From Eubacterium callanderi (GTDB lineage Bacteria > Bacillota > Clostridia > Eubacteriales > Eubacteriaceae), in contig NZ_FRBP01000004.1 in the NCBI RefSeq assembly GCF_900142645.1, forward strand, positions 92,038-156,037: a stretch of 64,000 nucleotides of DNA, written 5' to 3'. Below are positions 17,011 to 25,905 of the stretch, in pieces (position 1 is the stretch's first letter; every line of letters starts with the position of its first letter). A program made the translations under genes and the position numbers. Below the pieces are notes generated by a model. It was not told the DNA's origin, ran no database searches, and saw only the letters and a program-made list of their open reading frames with translations.

Positions 17011-17870
17011 AAAGGGTTACCTCTCAAATTTCGAACCGCCTGGGTGCTTTGGCGGTAGAGTAAGAGCTGCCGTGCCTTTGGCACCACAGCCCTTTTGCTG
17101 AAGCAGTCGTATTGGTTGTCCCGGACAGCGGTCAGTATCTGGCGGTAGAGGACAGTGGCCAGGAGTACAGGCAGGCGGCTGTCTGCGTCAAACAGAGGAA
17201 GTCCCATCAGCGCTTTTTTATAGAGAAACTCGGATCGGCGGGCCTCATGTTCCCAGAGCTGTTTAAAGGTGTGGTTGACAGTCTGTCCGTGCAGTTCCTC
17301 GTCGGAGTAGCCGTAAAGCAGCTGGATTTCCCGGGGAATATAGACCCGTTTGTTTGTCAGATCCTCACCCACGTCCCGGAGGATATTGGTCAGCTGCATG
17401 GCCTTGCCGAGATCCACTGCGTTTTGCGTAAGAAGCCGGTGATGTTTTGAGAGCACAGGCAAGATCATGAGCCCGACACTGCCGGCGACATAGTAGCAGT
17501 AGCTCTCAAGGGCGGTTTGGGTAGCAGGCTGTTCAAAGTTTAAGTCCATACGCTGACCAGTGAGCATATCATCAAAGGGCAAAAAATCAATATTGTAGTG
17601 CTCAGCTGTGTGCCGGAGCGCCCGCCACATGGGCTCATCCGGGGTGAGCCCGGCTTTGAAAGCTTCAAAGGTTTCCTGAAAGGCTTCAAGCCCGCGGCGA
17701 TCCTGTTGAATATCGGCCAGATCGTCAGCCCTGCGGCAAAAGGCATAAATGGCAAAGATGGATAAAGCTTTTTGACGGGGCAGCGCCGAGAAAGCCCGGT
17801 AAAAGCTTTTGGAATTTTCCTTGATCACGTCCTCACAGAAGGCGTAATCACGTTCGAGAGTGGCGTTCAT
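17007..17870 (-). CDS. crtM: Squalene/phytoene synthase family protein (CrtM-like)
   Basis: Head-to-head prenyl synthase. The first Asp-rich site reads AFCRRADDLADIQ (residues about 43-55) and the second QLTNILRDVGEDL near 158-170. KENSKSFYRAFSALP at the N-terminus is the usual start block. Length (287) and sequence fit dehydrosqualene synthase CrtM of C30 carotenoid producers, which joins two farnesyl diphosphates, but C40 phytoene synthase cannot be excluded by eye. The gene overlaps both neighbours by four bases (desaturase upstream, kinase downstream), so all are co-translated from one mRNA. Confidence 0.85.
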   Translation of the reverse strand: MNATLERDYAFCEDVIKENSKSFYRAFSALPRQKALSIFAIYAFCRRADDLADIQQDRRGLEAFQETFEAFKAGLTPDEPMWRALRHTAEHYNIDFLPFDDMLTGQRMDLNFEQPATQTALESYCYYVAGSVGLMILPVLSKHHRLLTQNAVDLGKAMQLTNILRDVGEDLTNKRVYIPREIQLLYGYSDEELHGQTVNHTFKQLWEHEARRSEFLYKKALMGLPLFDADSRLPVLLATVLYRQILTAVRDNQYDCFSKRAVVPKARQLLLYRQSTQAVRNLRGNPL

Positions 17871-19366
17871 AGCAGGCCGTCATCCCTTAAAAGCTCATCC
17901 ACCGCCAGCTTGGCTGAGGTGAGGACAATGGGAACCCCGGCGCCGGGATGCACACTGCTGCCACAGAAGTAAAGCCCCTCACAGTGATCAGCCTTGTTGT
18001 GGGGACGAAAATAATTACTCTGGAACAGGGTTGGCTTCAGCCCAAAGGTCGCGCCGTTATAGGCGTGGAAAGTATCCTGGAAATCCAGCGGGGTCAGGCT
18101 TTTCTCAAAGACGATGTGGCTTTCGATATCCTCAAGTCCCGGGATGGCGGACAGCTTGTCCAGAATTTTTTCACGGTAGGCTTTGATGGTTCGGTTGTCC
18201 CATAAAACATCGCCCTTGGAGAGCTCGGATACTGGTACCAGTACATAAAGCGCCTCACAACCCTCAGGGGCCATGGACGCGTCGATTTTTGAGGGCAGAT
18301 AAAGATAGATGGAAGGATCATCGGGCAGAGTATAGGTTTCAAAAATTTCACGGACATTCTGGTCAAAATCGCCGCCAAAGCGGATATTGTGCACTGCCAG
18401 ATCCGGGATTTTTTTATCCAGCCCCAGGTAGAGCAGAAAGCAGGAGCAGGAGTATTCCAGCTCGTCGATCTTATCGTCCGTATATTTGCCCTTTGCCTCC
18501 ACGTTATGAACCAGGGATTTCATGACATAGGGGAAATCCGCACTGCAGACGATGTAGTCCGGAGATTCCACAGTATCACCAATGTGGACGCCCACAGCCC
18601 GGCCGTTTTCAATATCGATGCAGTCAACCGGTGTGTCCAGCCGCAGGGTGCCGCCAAGCTCTTCAAAGAGACGCACCATGCCCTCAGCCATGGTATACAT
18701 GCCGCCGGGCATGTACCACACGCCGTAGAGCAGCTCGATCATGGGAATGATGGTGTAAATCGAAGGACCCTGATAGGGTGAAATGCCAATATAAAGGGTC
18801 TGGAATGCCAGAGCCTTCCGCAGGTTTTCATTTTTTACAAATTTGGAAATCGAGGTGTAGGCGTCGTCAAAGGTCTTGAGCTTCATGGCGTTGGCCAGGG
18901 ATTTGAGGTTATAAAAATCACCGCGGTCCCGGAAGGATTTATCAATAAACTCATCCTTGGCTACCAGATAGCGTTTGTAGACATCAGCCAGATAGTTAAA
19001 ATAGCCGAGAGTATCCTCGGGACTGATGGATTCCAGCATGCCTGTCAGCTCGGTCAGTTCTGAGGATACCCGCTGCTGCTCGCCGTCTGAAAAAGTGAGG
19101 ACATACATTGGGTCCAGCCGTTTCATGGGAATGTAATCCTCGGGGTTTCTTCCGGCGTATTCAAAAATTTCTCTGTAAATATCGGGCATCATGACAATGG
19201 TCGGTCCCACGTCAAAGGTAAAGCCCTGTTCTTTGATCTGGTTCATTTTACCGCCAGCCTGGGGCAGGCGTTCGCAGATATCGACCTCATAGCCGTTTTT
19301 TAAGAGGCGGATGCCGGCGGCGAGTCCGGCTGTCCCGGCACCTATAATTGTAACTTTTTTGGCCAA
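17867..19366 (-). CDS. crtN: Phytoene/diapophytoene desaturase (CrtN/CrtI family)
   Basis: FAD-dependent carotenoid desaturase, acting at the membrane on the product of the neighbouring synthase. The Rossmann motif GAGTAGLAAGIRLL is at residues 9-22, followed by QAGGKMNQIKEQGFTFDVGP, the conserved CrtI/CrtN block. The C-terminal signature GSSVHPGAGVPIVLTSAKL is complete. At 499 residues it is full length. It is the first gene of the operon. The 114-base gap upstream separates it from the SRAP gene on the same strand, and I see no strong terminator there, so read-through is possible. Confidence 0.9.
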   Translation of the reverse strand: MAKKVTIIGAGTAGLAAGIRLLKNGYEVDICERLPQAGGKMNQIKEQGFTFDVGPTIVMMPDIYREIFEYAGRNPEDYIPMKRLDPMYVLTFSDGEQQRVSSELTELTGMLESISPEDTLGYFNYLADVYKRYLVAKDEFIDKSFRDRGDFYNLKSLANAMKLKTFDDAYTSISKFVKNENLRKALAFQTLYIGISPYQGPSIYTIIPMIELLYGVWYMPGGMYTMAEGMVRLFEELGGTLRLDTPVDCIDIENGRAVGVHIGDTVESPDYIVCSADFPYVMKSLVHNVEAKGKYTDDKIDELEYSCSCFLLYLGLDKKIPDLAVHNIRFGGDFDQNVREIFETYTLPDDPSIYLYLPSKIDASMAPEGCEALYVLVPVSELSKGDVLWDNRTIKAYREKILDKLSAIPGLEDIESHIVFEKSLTPLDFQDTFHAYNGATFGLKPTLFQSNYFRPHNKADHCEGLYFCGSSVHPGAGVPIVLTSAKLAVDELLRDDGLL

Positions 19367-19480
19367 ATTAATCAGCTCCTTATCGTTTTGTTTAAAGGTT
19401 ATATACCCTTAAACCGAAAAAGGAAACTATTAAGCGATGTAGCAAATACTAAACCTATAGGAATAAATCAAGCCTTCTGG

Positions 19481-20056
19481 CTATTTTAGACAGTGCCGAA
19501 CCAGCTCAGGAGGCACTGTACGGATCAGCTCAAGGGCGGCGTTGGTGTCGTAAAGCCAGGCCTCTGCCTGATCTCTTGGAATAACGACTGGCATCCGGTT
19601 GTGGATCTCGGCAACCAGACTGACAGGCTCTCTGGTCAGAATAACAAATTCGCGGGTATCGCCTGTCTCACGGTAGATGCCTGCCAGATAAATGAGGGAA
19701 GGGCCACTGCCCTCAAAGACAAAAAGCTTTTTCTCCGGCGTCCACTCATAAAAGCCTTCGGCGGGGACCAGACAACGGCGGTTTAAAAAATCTTCCCGGA
19801 AAGTCTCTTTTTCAAGCAGTGTTTCGGAGCGGGCATTGATGATTAAAGCTTTGCGGTAGGGATTGGGATAACCCCACTTCATGACTGTTGGCACCCTTCC
19901 GTTTTTATCTCCGGCGATATAAACCGGTGCGTACTCGGAGGGAGCGATGTCGCCCTTTGACGCAGGTGCTTTGGTCTCTGCACTCATCAGAGCCTGCCAG
20001 AGCCTCCGGGCTTCCGTATCGGTTTTATGTGAGAATAGGGTGTAACGTCCGCACAT
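19481..20056 (-). CDS. SRAP family DNA-protein crosslink protein (YedK/HMCES-like)
   Basis: SOS response-associated peptidase domain. Members remove their own first Met and use Cys2 to form a thiazolidine link to abasic sites in single-stranded DNA, protecting them. The needed residues are all visible: MCGRYTLF with C2, N74 in NARSET, E100 in AEGFYEW and H152 in HNRMP. The length of 191 is slightly below the usual 220. No LexA box of the Clostridia/Bacillus type is obvious in the 60 bases upstream. It lies between a secreted protein and the carotenoid operon without functional linkage. Confidence 0.92.
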   Translation of the reverse strand: MCGRYTLFSHKTDTEARRLWQALMSAETKAPASKGDIAPSEYAPVYIAGDKNGRVPTVMKWGYPNPYRKALIINARSETLLEKETFREDFLNRRCLVPAEGFYEWTPEKKLFVFEGSGPSLIYLAGIYRETGDTREFVILTREPVSLVAEIHNRMPVVIPRDQAEAWLYDTNAALELIRTVPPELVRHCLK

Positions 20057-20119
20057 AGACAGACCTCCTTTATAATGCTGCCCGTATTATAAACCGGGCA
20101 GCTGAAAACAGGCTTTAGT

Positions 20120-21751
20120 TTAGCTGGCGTGTTTACGGGCGAAAGCTGCCGTTCCTGCGAGGACTGCCGCCAGCAGGGTAAAGGGCAGGACTGGTGAGGC
20201 GGCGTTATCTGTACTGGTTTTGGGGTTGACTGGGCTGGCTGTGGTTACTGGCTGTGGTACCTCTGGTTCATCGGCCGGTGACTCGCCCGGTGCAGCGAGC
20301 GTACCGCTATAGACAGCATTGTTATGGCTGTCATAGGCAGTAACACGAACGCCGAGTGTTTTGCCGGCCATGCTTTCATCAATGGGAATATCATGTTTAA
20401 ATTCAAGCTCAGAAGGGCCCGACGCGCGTACCAGTGTATCGACAGGCTTGTCAATATTTAGGTCGACACCATCGCCAGTGATATCATAATGAAGACGGGT
20501 AATTTTATTGTTCAGGGTATAGGAATTGTCGCCGTTGTCGACAATATCCTCAGAGGCCAGTTGAATGGGCGCAGTAACGCCATAGATTGCAAGAGTTTCT
20601 CCGGCATCTCCGCAGGTAATGCCATCTTTGGTGTCGAGGTCTGCCGCGGTGACAATATCGGCTGTATTGTAGTTGTTTTCATCCGTAGCACCTGCGATTA
20701 CCTCAGCCCGGGTAATGGCAACCTTTTGCCCGGCGGGCAGCGCCTCCAGCTCTGCCTTAACAGTATTGCCGCCGATCGTGAGAGAGGGTTCTCCAATACT
20801 GTAATAGTAATAAGCCATACGGTCGGGACTGTCAATAGCGCCCTGGGCCTGGAGAGCGCCGAGCTCAACGCTGTAGCTGGAGCTTGACTTTTTCAGGTTG
20901 TACAAAACACAGTGGACCTTGCCGGAAGCGTACTCGGCCGCATCAGCAGCGCGCCATTCAGGTAGGATCTCACAGAAAATACTTTGTGACCAGTAGCCGG
21001 GAAAGGGATCGCTGTAAACACGGTAGCCGTTATCGTCTGCCCAGGTTTTTACAAAATTAAAGTGTTCATCTGGAGAAAAACGTGCCAGTACCTTGTTTTC
21101 AGAAACGCCGATGGTGATGGCCTTTTGAGTCTGGGCGAGTACTGTGGAGTCTTGTTCCTCCAGCGTAACTGTGATGGTGTAATTCCCCTCAGAAAGCTCT
21201 GGATAGGCCGCACCATTTGCGTCCCGCCATTTCATCTGGTCAATCTCATTGCCTCCTGCGATCATAGCATAAAAAGATTTATCATTATAGTAGCATTTGA
21301 TAGAGGCGTTGTTAAAGTCGCTCCCATTAACTGGGTCGGTGCTGATCAGCTCTGGCATGCCGGAGCTTTTGATATCCTCTGTGGTAACCGGACTGTAGTA
21401 ATTCAGATTGTTGGGTAGATAAAGACTTGTGTTTCCCTTGACCGAGGTAGTGACATTTCTGACTGAAGTGCCGTCTGCATCTGTCAGCGAAACGGTCAGG
21501 ACAGCGTCATCTGGCAGACTGCTTCTGTTTTCGATGCTGCCGAGAACATAAAAGCTTCTGCCAGGGGCGATGGTGGTTTCTGCTTCAGAGGGTGTTTCAA
21601 TGCTCAGGGATGCGGAGGGCGCAGCCGCAGCGCCGGCCTCCTCAGCTAAAACGCCAAAGGGCCAGACGAGCAGTGTCAATGCCACAAAAGCACAGCAAAA
21701 AAGCCTTGAGAAGCGGCTTTTTAAATGGAATGATCTTGCATTTGATTTCAT
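20120..21751 (-). CDS. Secreted surface protein with NPKTS-type C-terminal anchor
   Basis: A 543-residue protein that I cannot assign to a family. An N-terminal signal peptide (basic MKSNARSFHLKSRFSR, then a hydrophobic core ending near VLAEEAG at residue 39) precedes several beta-rich, Ig-like regions. The C-terminus has a Pro-rich spacer, the motif NPKTS, a hydrophobic segment (LLAAVLAGTAAF) and a short basic tail (ARKHAS). This is the layout of a sortase sorting signal with an NPxTx motif instead of LPxTG. No sortase gene is in the window. It is monocistronic, with 263 bases between it and the divergent acoA. Confidence 0.7.
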   Translation of the reverse strand: MKSNARSFHLKSRFSRLFCCAFVALTLLVWPFGVLAEEAGAAAAPSASLSIETPSEAETTIAPGRSFYVLGSIENRSSLPDDAVLTVSLTDADGTSVRNVTTSVKGNTSLYLPNNLNYYSPVTTEDIKSSGMPELISTDPVNGSDFNNASIKCYYNDKSFYAMIAGGNEIDQMKWRDANGAAYPELSEGNYTITVTLEEQDSTVLAQTQKAITIGVSENKVLARFSPDEHFNFVKTWADDNGYRVYSDPFPGYWSQSIFCEILPEWRAADAAEYASGKVHCVLYNLKKSSSSYSVELGALQAQGAIDSPDRMAYYYYSIGEPSLTIGGNTVKAELEALPAGQKVAITRAEVIAGATDENNYNTADIVTAADLDTKDGITCGDAGETLAIYGVTAPIQLASEDIVDNGDNSYTLNNKITRLHYDITGDGVDLNIDKPVDTLVRASGPSELEFKHDIPIDESMAGKTLGVRVTAYDSHNNAVYSGTLAAPGESPADEPEVPQPVTTASPVNPKTSTDNAASPVLPFTLLAAVLAGTAAFARKHAS

Positions 21752-22014
21752 AATAAACCTCTCCTTTTAAATGTAATCATAAAAATAGTATATCATTTGA
21801 AAAGGCCCGTAACAACCGGCTTTTGCCGTCTTGAAAAACACTTGAAGAATTCAGGAAGATGTTTCTGCTTCATTCTTTTTTCAGAAGGGAATTAATACTT
21901 TCCTTTTAAGCCAAAAAAAGCTATAATATTATATAATGAACAATAAATAATGGGTAAATAGGACATTTGCCCGGCCTTAGAACATCAAAGATACGAAGAT
22001 TTGGAGGATTATCG

Positions 22015-22977
22015 ATGATGGAATTTGATAAAGAATTATTAACAAAAATGTATTATAGAATGAACCAGGCCCGCTTTTTTGAAGAAAAGGTAGCCTGGCT
22101 GTTTTCAAGGGGACAGGTCCATGGGACCACCCATCTGTCTATGGGACAGGAAGGCTCTGCAGTAGGGGCCTGTCTGGCTTTGGACGAGGGAGACCTTGTG
22201 TCTCTGACACATCGCGGCCACTCCCAGGCCATTGGCTTTGGCCTTGACGTCAAGCTGATGATGGCGGAATTTTTAGGCAAGGAAACCGGCTACTGCAAGG
22301 GTAAGGGCGGTTCCATGCACATCGCGGATTTGAAATCCGGAAATATCGGAGCCAATGGCGTGGTCGGCGGTGGTTATCCACTGTCCTGCGGCGCGGCATT
22401 GACTCAGAAATACAAAAAAACCGGCAAGGTTGTGCTCTGCTTTGCAGGCGACGGGTCGACCAATGAGGGGAACTTTCATGAATCTCTGAATCTGGCATCG
22501 GTCTGGAAGCTGCCGGTCATTTTTTATGTTGAAAACAACCTGTACGGCATGTCAACCCCCATCGAAAAGCATATGAATATCGAAAACATTTCGGACCGTG
22601 CGGCGGCTTATGGCATTCCAGGGCTTACCATTGACGGCAACGACATAATCGAGGTTTATAAAATTGTCAGAAAAGCCCGTCAGTACGCTCATTCCGGCAA
22701 GGGCCCTGTGCTCATCGAGAGCAAGACCTACCGCTACAATGGCCATTCCAAGAGCGACGCCCAGGTTTACCGGAGCAAGGAGGAAGTAGAGGCATGGCGG
22801 CAGAAAGACCCCATCACCCGCTTTGAGCGGTACCTGGAAGAAGATAAGGTCATGCTACCGGATCAGATGGTACAGATAAAGGAAGCGGCGTACCAGAGTA
22901 TTGAGGACGCTGTAGAATTTGCAAAAAACAGTCCTGAACCGCCAGTTACCGCAGTTCTGGAAGACGTATACGCTTAG
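22015..22977 (+). CDS. acoA: Acetoin dehydrogenase-type E1 component, alpha subunit
   Basis: Thiamine-diphosphate-dependent E1 alpha subunit. The ThDP motif starts with GDG at residues 145-147 (GDGSTNEGNFHESLNLA) and ends with NN near 174. GQEGSAVGACLALDEGDLV and THRGHSQAIGFG are typical of AcoA/PdhA. The frame is open from 21967, but GGAGG at 22003-22007 fixes ATG 22015. It begins a four-gene operon. The same family includes pyruvate and branched-chain 2-oxo acid dehydrogenases. I favour acetoin because of the subunit sizes and the split E1, but no acoR or sigma-54 promoter is visible, so the substrate is not certain. Confidence 0.85.
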   Translation: MMEFDKELLTKMYYRMNQARFFEEKVAWLFSRGQVHGTTHLSMGQEGSAVGACLALDEGDLVSLTHRGHSQAIGFGLDVKLMMAEFLGKETGYCKGKGGSMHIADLKSGNIGANGVVGGGYPLSCGAALTQKYKKTGKVVLCFAGDGSTNEGNFHESLNLASVWKLPVIFYVENNLYGMSTPIEKHMNIENISDRAAAYGIPGLTIDGNDIIEVYKIVRKARQYAHSGKGPVLIESKTYRYNGHSKSDAQVYRSKEEVEAWRQKDPITRFERYLEEDKVMLPDQMVQIKEAAYQSIEDAVEFAKNSPEPPVTAVLEDVYA

Positions 22978-22989
22978 GAGGTGCTTTTT

Positions 22990-23985
22990 ATGGAAATGCA
23001 GGAAATGACTTATCGTGAAGCAATCCGCCTGGCCATGTCAGAGGAGATGCGGCGCGACAATGATGTGATTTTTATGGGAGAGGATATCGGCGTTTACGGC
23101 GGGGGCTTTGGTGTCTCTGTTGGCATGATCGACGAGTTCGGTGAGGAGCGCGTCATGGATACGCCTATCTCTGAATCAGTAATCGTAGGTGCAGCTGCGG
23201 GAGCAGCTGTGACAGGACTACGCCCCATTTGTGAAATGATGTTTATGGATTTTATCTCGTTTGGGATGGATTCTTTAGTTAACCAGGCGGCCAAGCTGCG
23301 CTATATGTTCGGCGGTGAGGCCCAGGTGCCAATGGTTGTGCGTCTGCCGTCAGGCTCCGGCACAGGAGCGGCGGCTCAGCACTGCCAGACGCTGGAGGCA
23401 TGGATGTGCCATGTGCCGGGGCTTAAGGTGGTCACGCCGTCCACTCCGGCTCAGGCAAAGGGACTTTTAAAAGCAGCCATCCGGGATAATAATCCGGTCT
23501 GTTTCATTGAACATAAGCTTCTTTACAAAATGAAAGGTATGGTGCCCGTTGATGACAATTACCTCATTCCCATTGGTGAGACATTTGTGGAGCGCCAGGG
23601 AACAGACGCCACCATTGTGGCATGGGGCACACTGCTTGTGAAGGCCATGGAGGCCGCAGAAAAGCTGGCGGAGGAAGGTATTGAGGTAGAGATTGTCAAT
23701 CCGATGACGCTTTATCCCATGGATATGGGGCCCATTATGGAATCCGTCAGGAAGACTGGCCGTCTGATCATTGCCCACGAGGCAGCCAAAACCGGCGGAG
23801 TTGGCGGAGAGATCGCTGCACGGATTGCAGAGAGTGACTGCTTTGACTATATGGACGCGCCAATTATCCGTCTCGGCGGACTGGACGTGCCCATTCCATA
23901 TAACCGTAATCTGGAAGCCGCTGTGGTACCACAGATAGAAGATCTTATGGATGCCGTTTATCAGGTAGTCGGATGCGACGATTAA
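22990..23985 (+). CDS. acoB: Acetoin dehydrogenase-type E1 component, beta subunit
   Basis: Transketolase-like beta subunit that completes the E1 active site with AcoA. Typical blocks are [20 protein letters not shown] near the N-terminus, [20 protein letters not shown], and the C-terminal transketolase domain starting near residue 200. Potassium- and ThDP-contacting residues lie in the first half. ATG 22990 follows GGAGGTGCTTTTT; an upstream GTG at 22981 overlaps the ribosome site and is rejected. The length of 331 is normal. It sits 12 bases after acoA. Confidence 0.87.
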   Translation: MEMQEMTYREAIRLAMSEEMRRDNDVIFMGEDIGVYGGGFGVSVGMIDEFGEERVMDTPISESVIVGAAAGAAVTGLRPICEMMFMDFISFGMDSLVNQAAKLRYMFGGEAQVPMVVRLPSGSGTGAAAQHCQTLEAWMCHVPGLKVVTPSTPAQAKGLLKAAIRDNNPVCFIEHKLLYKMKGMVPVDDNYLIPIGETFVERQGTDATIVAWGTLLVKAMEAAEKLAEEGIEVEIVNPMTLYPMDMGPIMESVRKTGRLIIAHEAAKTGGVGGEIAARIAESDCFDYMDAPIIRLGGLDVPIPYNRNLEAAVVPQIEDLMDAVYQVVGCDD

Positions 23986-24004
23986 ATAGAAAGGGATTAC
24001 AAAT

Positions 24005-25882
24005 ATGGCAGCAGATATTATTTTACCAAAGCTAGGAATGGACATGCAGTCCGGAACCATAATGACATGGTATAAAAACGAGGGAGACACCGTCAAAAAA
24101 GGTGAACCGCTGTTTGAGCTCATGACCGATAAAGTCAATATCGAGGTTGAGGCCGAGGATAATGGTGTCCTTCTGAAACGCTACTATGAAACAGGCGTGG
24201 AACTACCGGTATTTACAGTCATCGGCTGTATCGGTGAGGCTGGAGAACAGGTGCCGGAGCATCAGACGGTTTCGCTGCGCGGCAATATGCAGAGCCCGGG
24301 CCACCTCACAGATGAGGACCGCGCAGCGCTGAAGGCCATGCGCAGCTCTACCCGCGAGGGATTTTCAAGCGCGGGCAAAACCATACGCGCCACACCGTCC
24401 GCCAGACGTTTGGCGGCAGAGCATAAGATTGATCTGGCAAACGTAGCTGGCAGCGGCCCTAAAGGGCGTATTCAGGTAGAGGATATCGAGGCATTGCTGG
24501 AAGTATCCAAAAAAGTAGAGAAAACCGAGGTGCCTCAGCAAAAAGTCTTTACTGAACCAGAGGAAAAAAAGATTGAGGCATCAAGCGTTCCAGAGGAAAC
24601 CAATGAGTTGGCTGACGAACCGGAAAGCATTGTGGCTGAAGAAACCGAAGAAGCCTTTACCGCAGAGCCGAATCCGGGAATGACCGGAGCCCTTGATATG
24701 ACCCTTGAGGACCTGGTAGCTGGGATGGGCAGCCTTGAAGCCGAGCTGGGCAGCGAAGCCCATGAGGAGGATGTCATGGAGGGTGCTGCTCAAAAGGCGG
24801 AAACAGAGGCAGAAGAAGGGCCACATGCAATCAGTGCGTCACCGCTGGCCGAAAAAATAGCGGCGGTCGAAAATATTGACATTCACAGTATTCCCGAGGG
24901 CAGCGGTCCGGACGGACGCATCATGAAGGAGGATGTCCTGAAAGCCATGGCCGAAGGATCAATCCGCCATGAAAGCGTGATTGAGGAGGTTGAGGTTCAG
25001 GAGAGAGCACCTGAGGAAGAGGAAACCACCGAAGAACCCATCCTGGCAGAACCGGAGCCGAAGCCTGAAAAACAGAAAGAACAGTCAGAGCCCGACAATA
25101 GAGATGAAGAAGAGAGCATTGTCGTCACAGGCCCTGAGCCAACCACCCCGGTGTCTGAGGAAGCAAAAGGAGCAGCTGATAAACCGCCGGTAAACGGCAG
25201 ACTTGAAGCCATGCCGTCAAAACGCAGAATTATTGCGGACCGCATGGTAAAGAGCAATCTTGAAAACGCAGTGATCACCCTGACAACAGAGGTAGATATG
25301 ACCGAGGTTAAGGACCTGCGCAAGAAAATCAGCAAAAAAGTTGAGAAGGAAACAGGCTATCGCTGTACCTATACGGATTTCCTGCTGGTTTCCGTTTCAA
25401 GAGCCTTAATGGAGCATCCCTATATCAACAGCAGTCTGTGTGAGGACGGCGTTGTGCTGCATGATTTTGTAAATCTGGGCATGGCTGTGGGAATGGATGA
25501 TGGCCTGATCGTCCCTGTTATCCGCGACGCCCATGCCGCAAGTTTTTCCGAAATGGTCGAAAAACGCAGCGAGCTGCTCAAGCTTGTCAAGGCGAAAAAA
25601 CTGACAGGCGACCATTTTAAGGACAGCACTTTTACAGTAACCAATCTGGGCATGTATGGTATCCTGGAATTCACAGCTATTATCAACCAGCCCAACAGCG
25701 CGATTCTGAGCGTGGGCGAGGTGGTAGACAGGGTTCGTATCTTCAAAGGCGAGCCGACTCCGAGATCTATAATGAAGATCAGTCTGAATCTGGATCACCG
25801 CGTGGCAGACGGCATGGCAGGAGCCAAATTCCTCCAGACTGTCAAGAGCTATATGGAAAACCCGGCCCTGCTGTTATTTTGA
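24005..25882 (+). CDS. acoC: Dihydrolipoamide acyltransferase (E2) with two E3-binding domains
   Basis: Core E2 of the complex. The lipoyl domain covers residues 1-78, with the lipoylated lysine K43 in MTDKVNIE. A first peripheral-subunit-binding domain is at about 127-163 (RATPSARRLAAEHKIDLANV), then a long acidic linker. A second is at about 277-315 (SASPLAEKIAAVENIDIHSI), another acidic linker follows, and the catalytic domain is at about 395-625 with DHRVADG near 597. Most E2 chains carry a single binding domain and run 400-450 residues; this one is 625. The extra domain may bind both E1 and E3. Linkers are rich in Glu, Ala and Pro, as expected of swinging arms. Confidence 0.9.
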   Translation: MAADIILPKLGMDMQSGTIMTWYKNEGDTVKKGEPLFELMTDKVNIEVEAEDNGVLLKRYYETGVELPVFTVIGCIGEAGEQVPEHQTVSLRGNMQSPGHLTDEDRAALKAMRSSTREGFSSAGKTIRATPSARRLAAEHKIDLANVAGSGPKGRIQVEDIEALLEVSKKVEKTEVPQQKVFTEPEEKKIEASSVPEETNELADEPESIVAEETEEAFTAEPNPGMTGALDMTLEDLVAGMGSLEAELGSEAHEEDVMEGAAQKAETEAEEGPHAISASPLAEKIAAVENIDIHSIPEGSGPDGRIMKEDVLKAMAEGSIRHESVIEEVEVQERAPEEEETTEEPILAEPEPKPEKQKEQSEPDNRDEEESIVVTGPEPTTPVSEEAKGAADKPPVNGRLEAMPSKRRIIADRMVKSNLENAVITLTTEVDMTEVKDLRKKISKKVEKETGYRCTYTDFLLVSVSRALMEHPYINSSLCEDGVVLHDFVNLGMAVGMDDGLIVPVIRDAHAASFSEMVEKRSELLKLVKAKKLTGDHFKDSTFTVTNLGMYGILEFTAIINQPNSAILSVGEVVDRVRIFKGEPTPRSIMKISLNLDHRVADGMAGAKFLQTVKSYMENPALLLF

Positions 25883-25905
25883 ATGGGTAGAAAGAGTCAG
25901 AGAAA

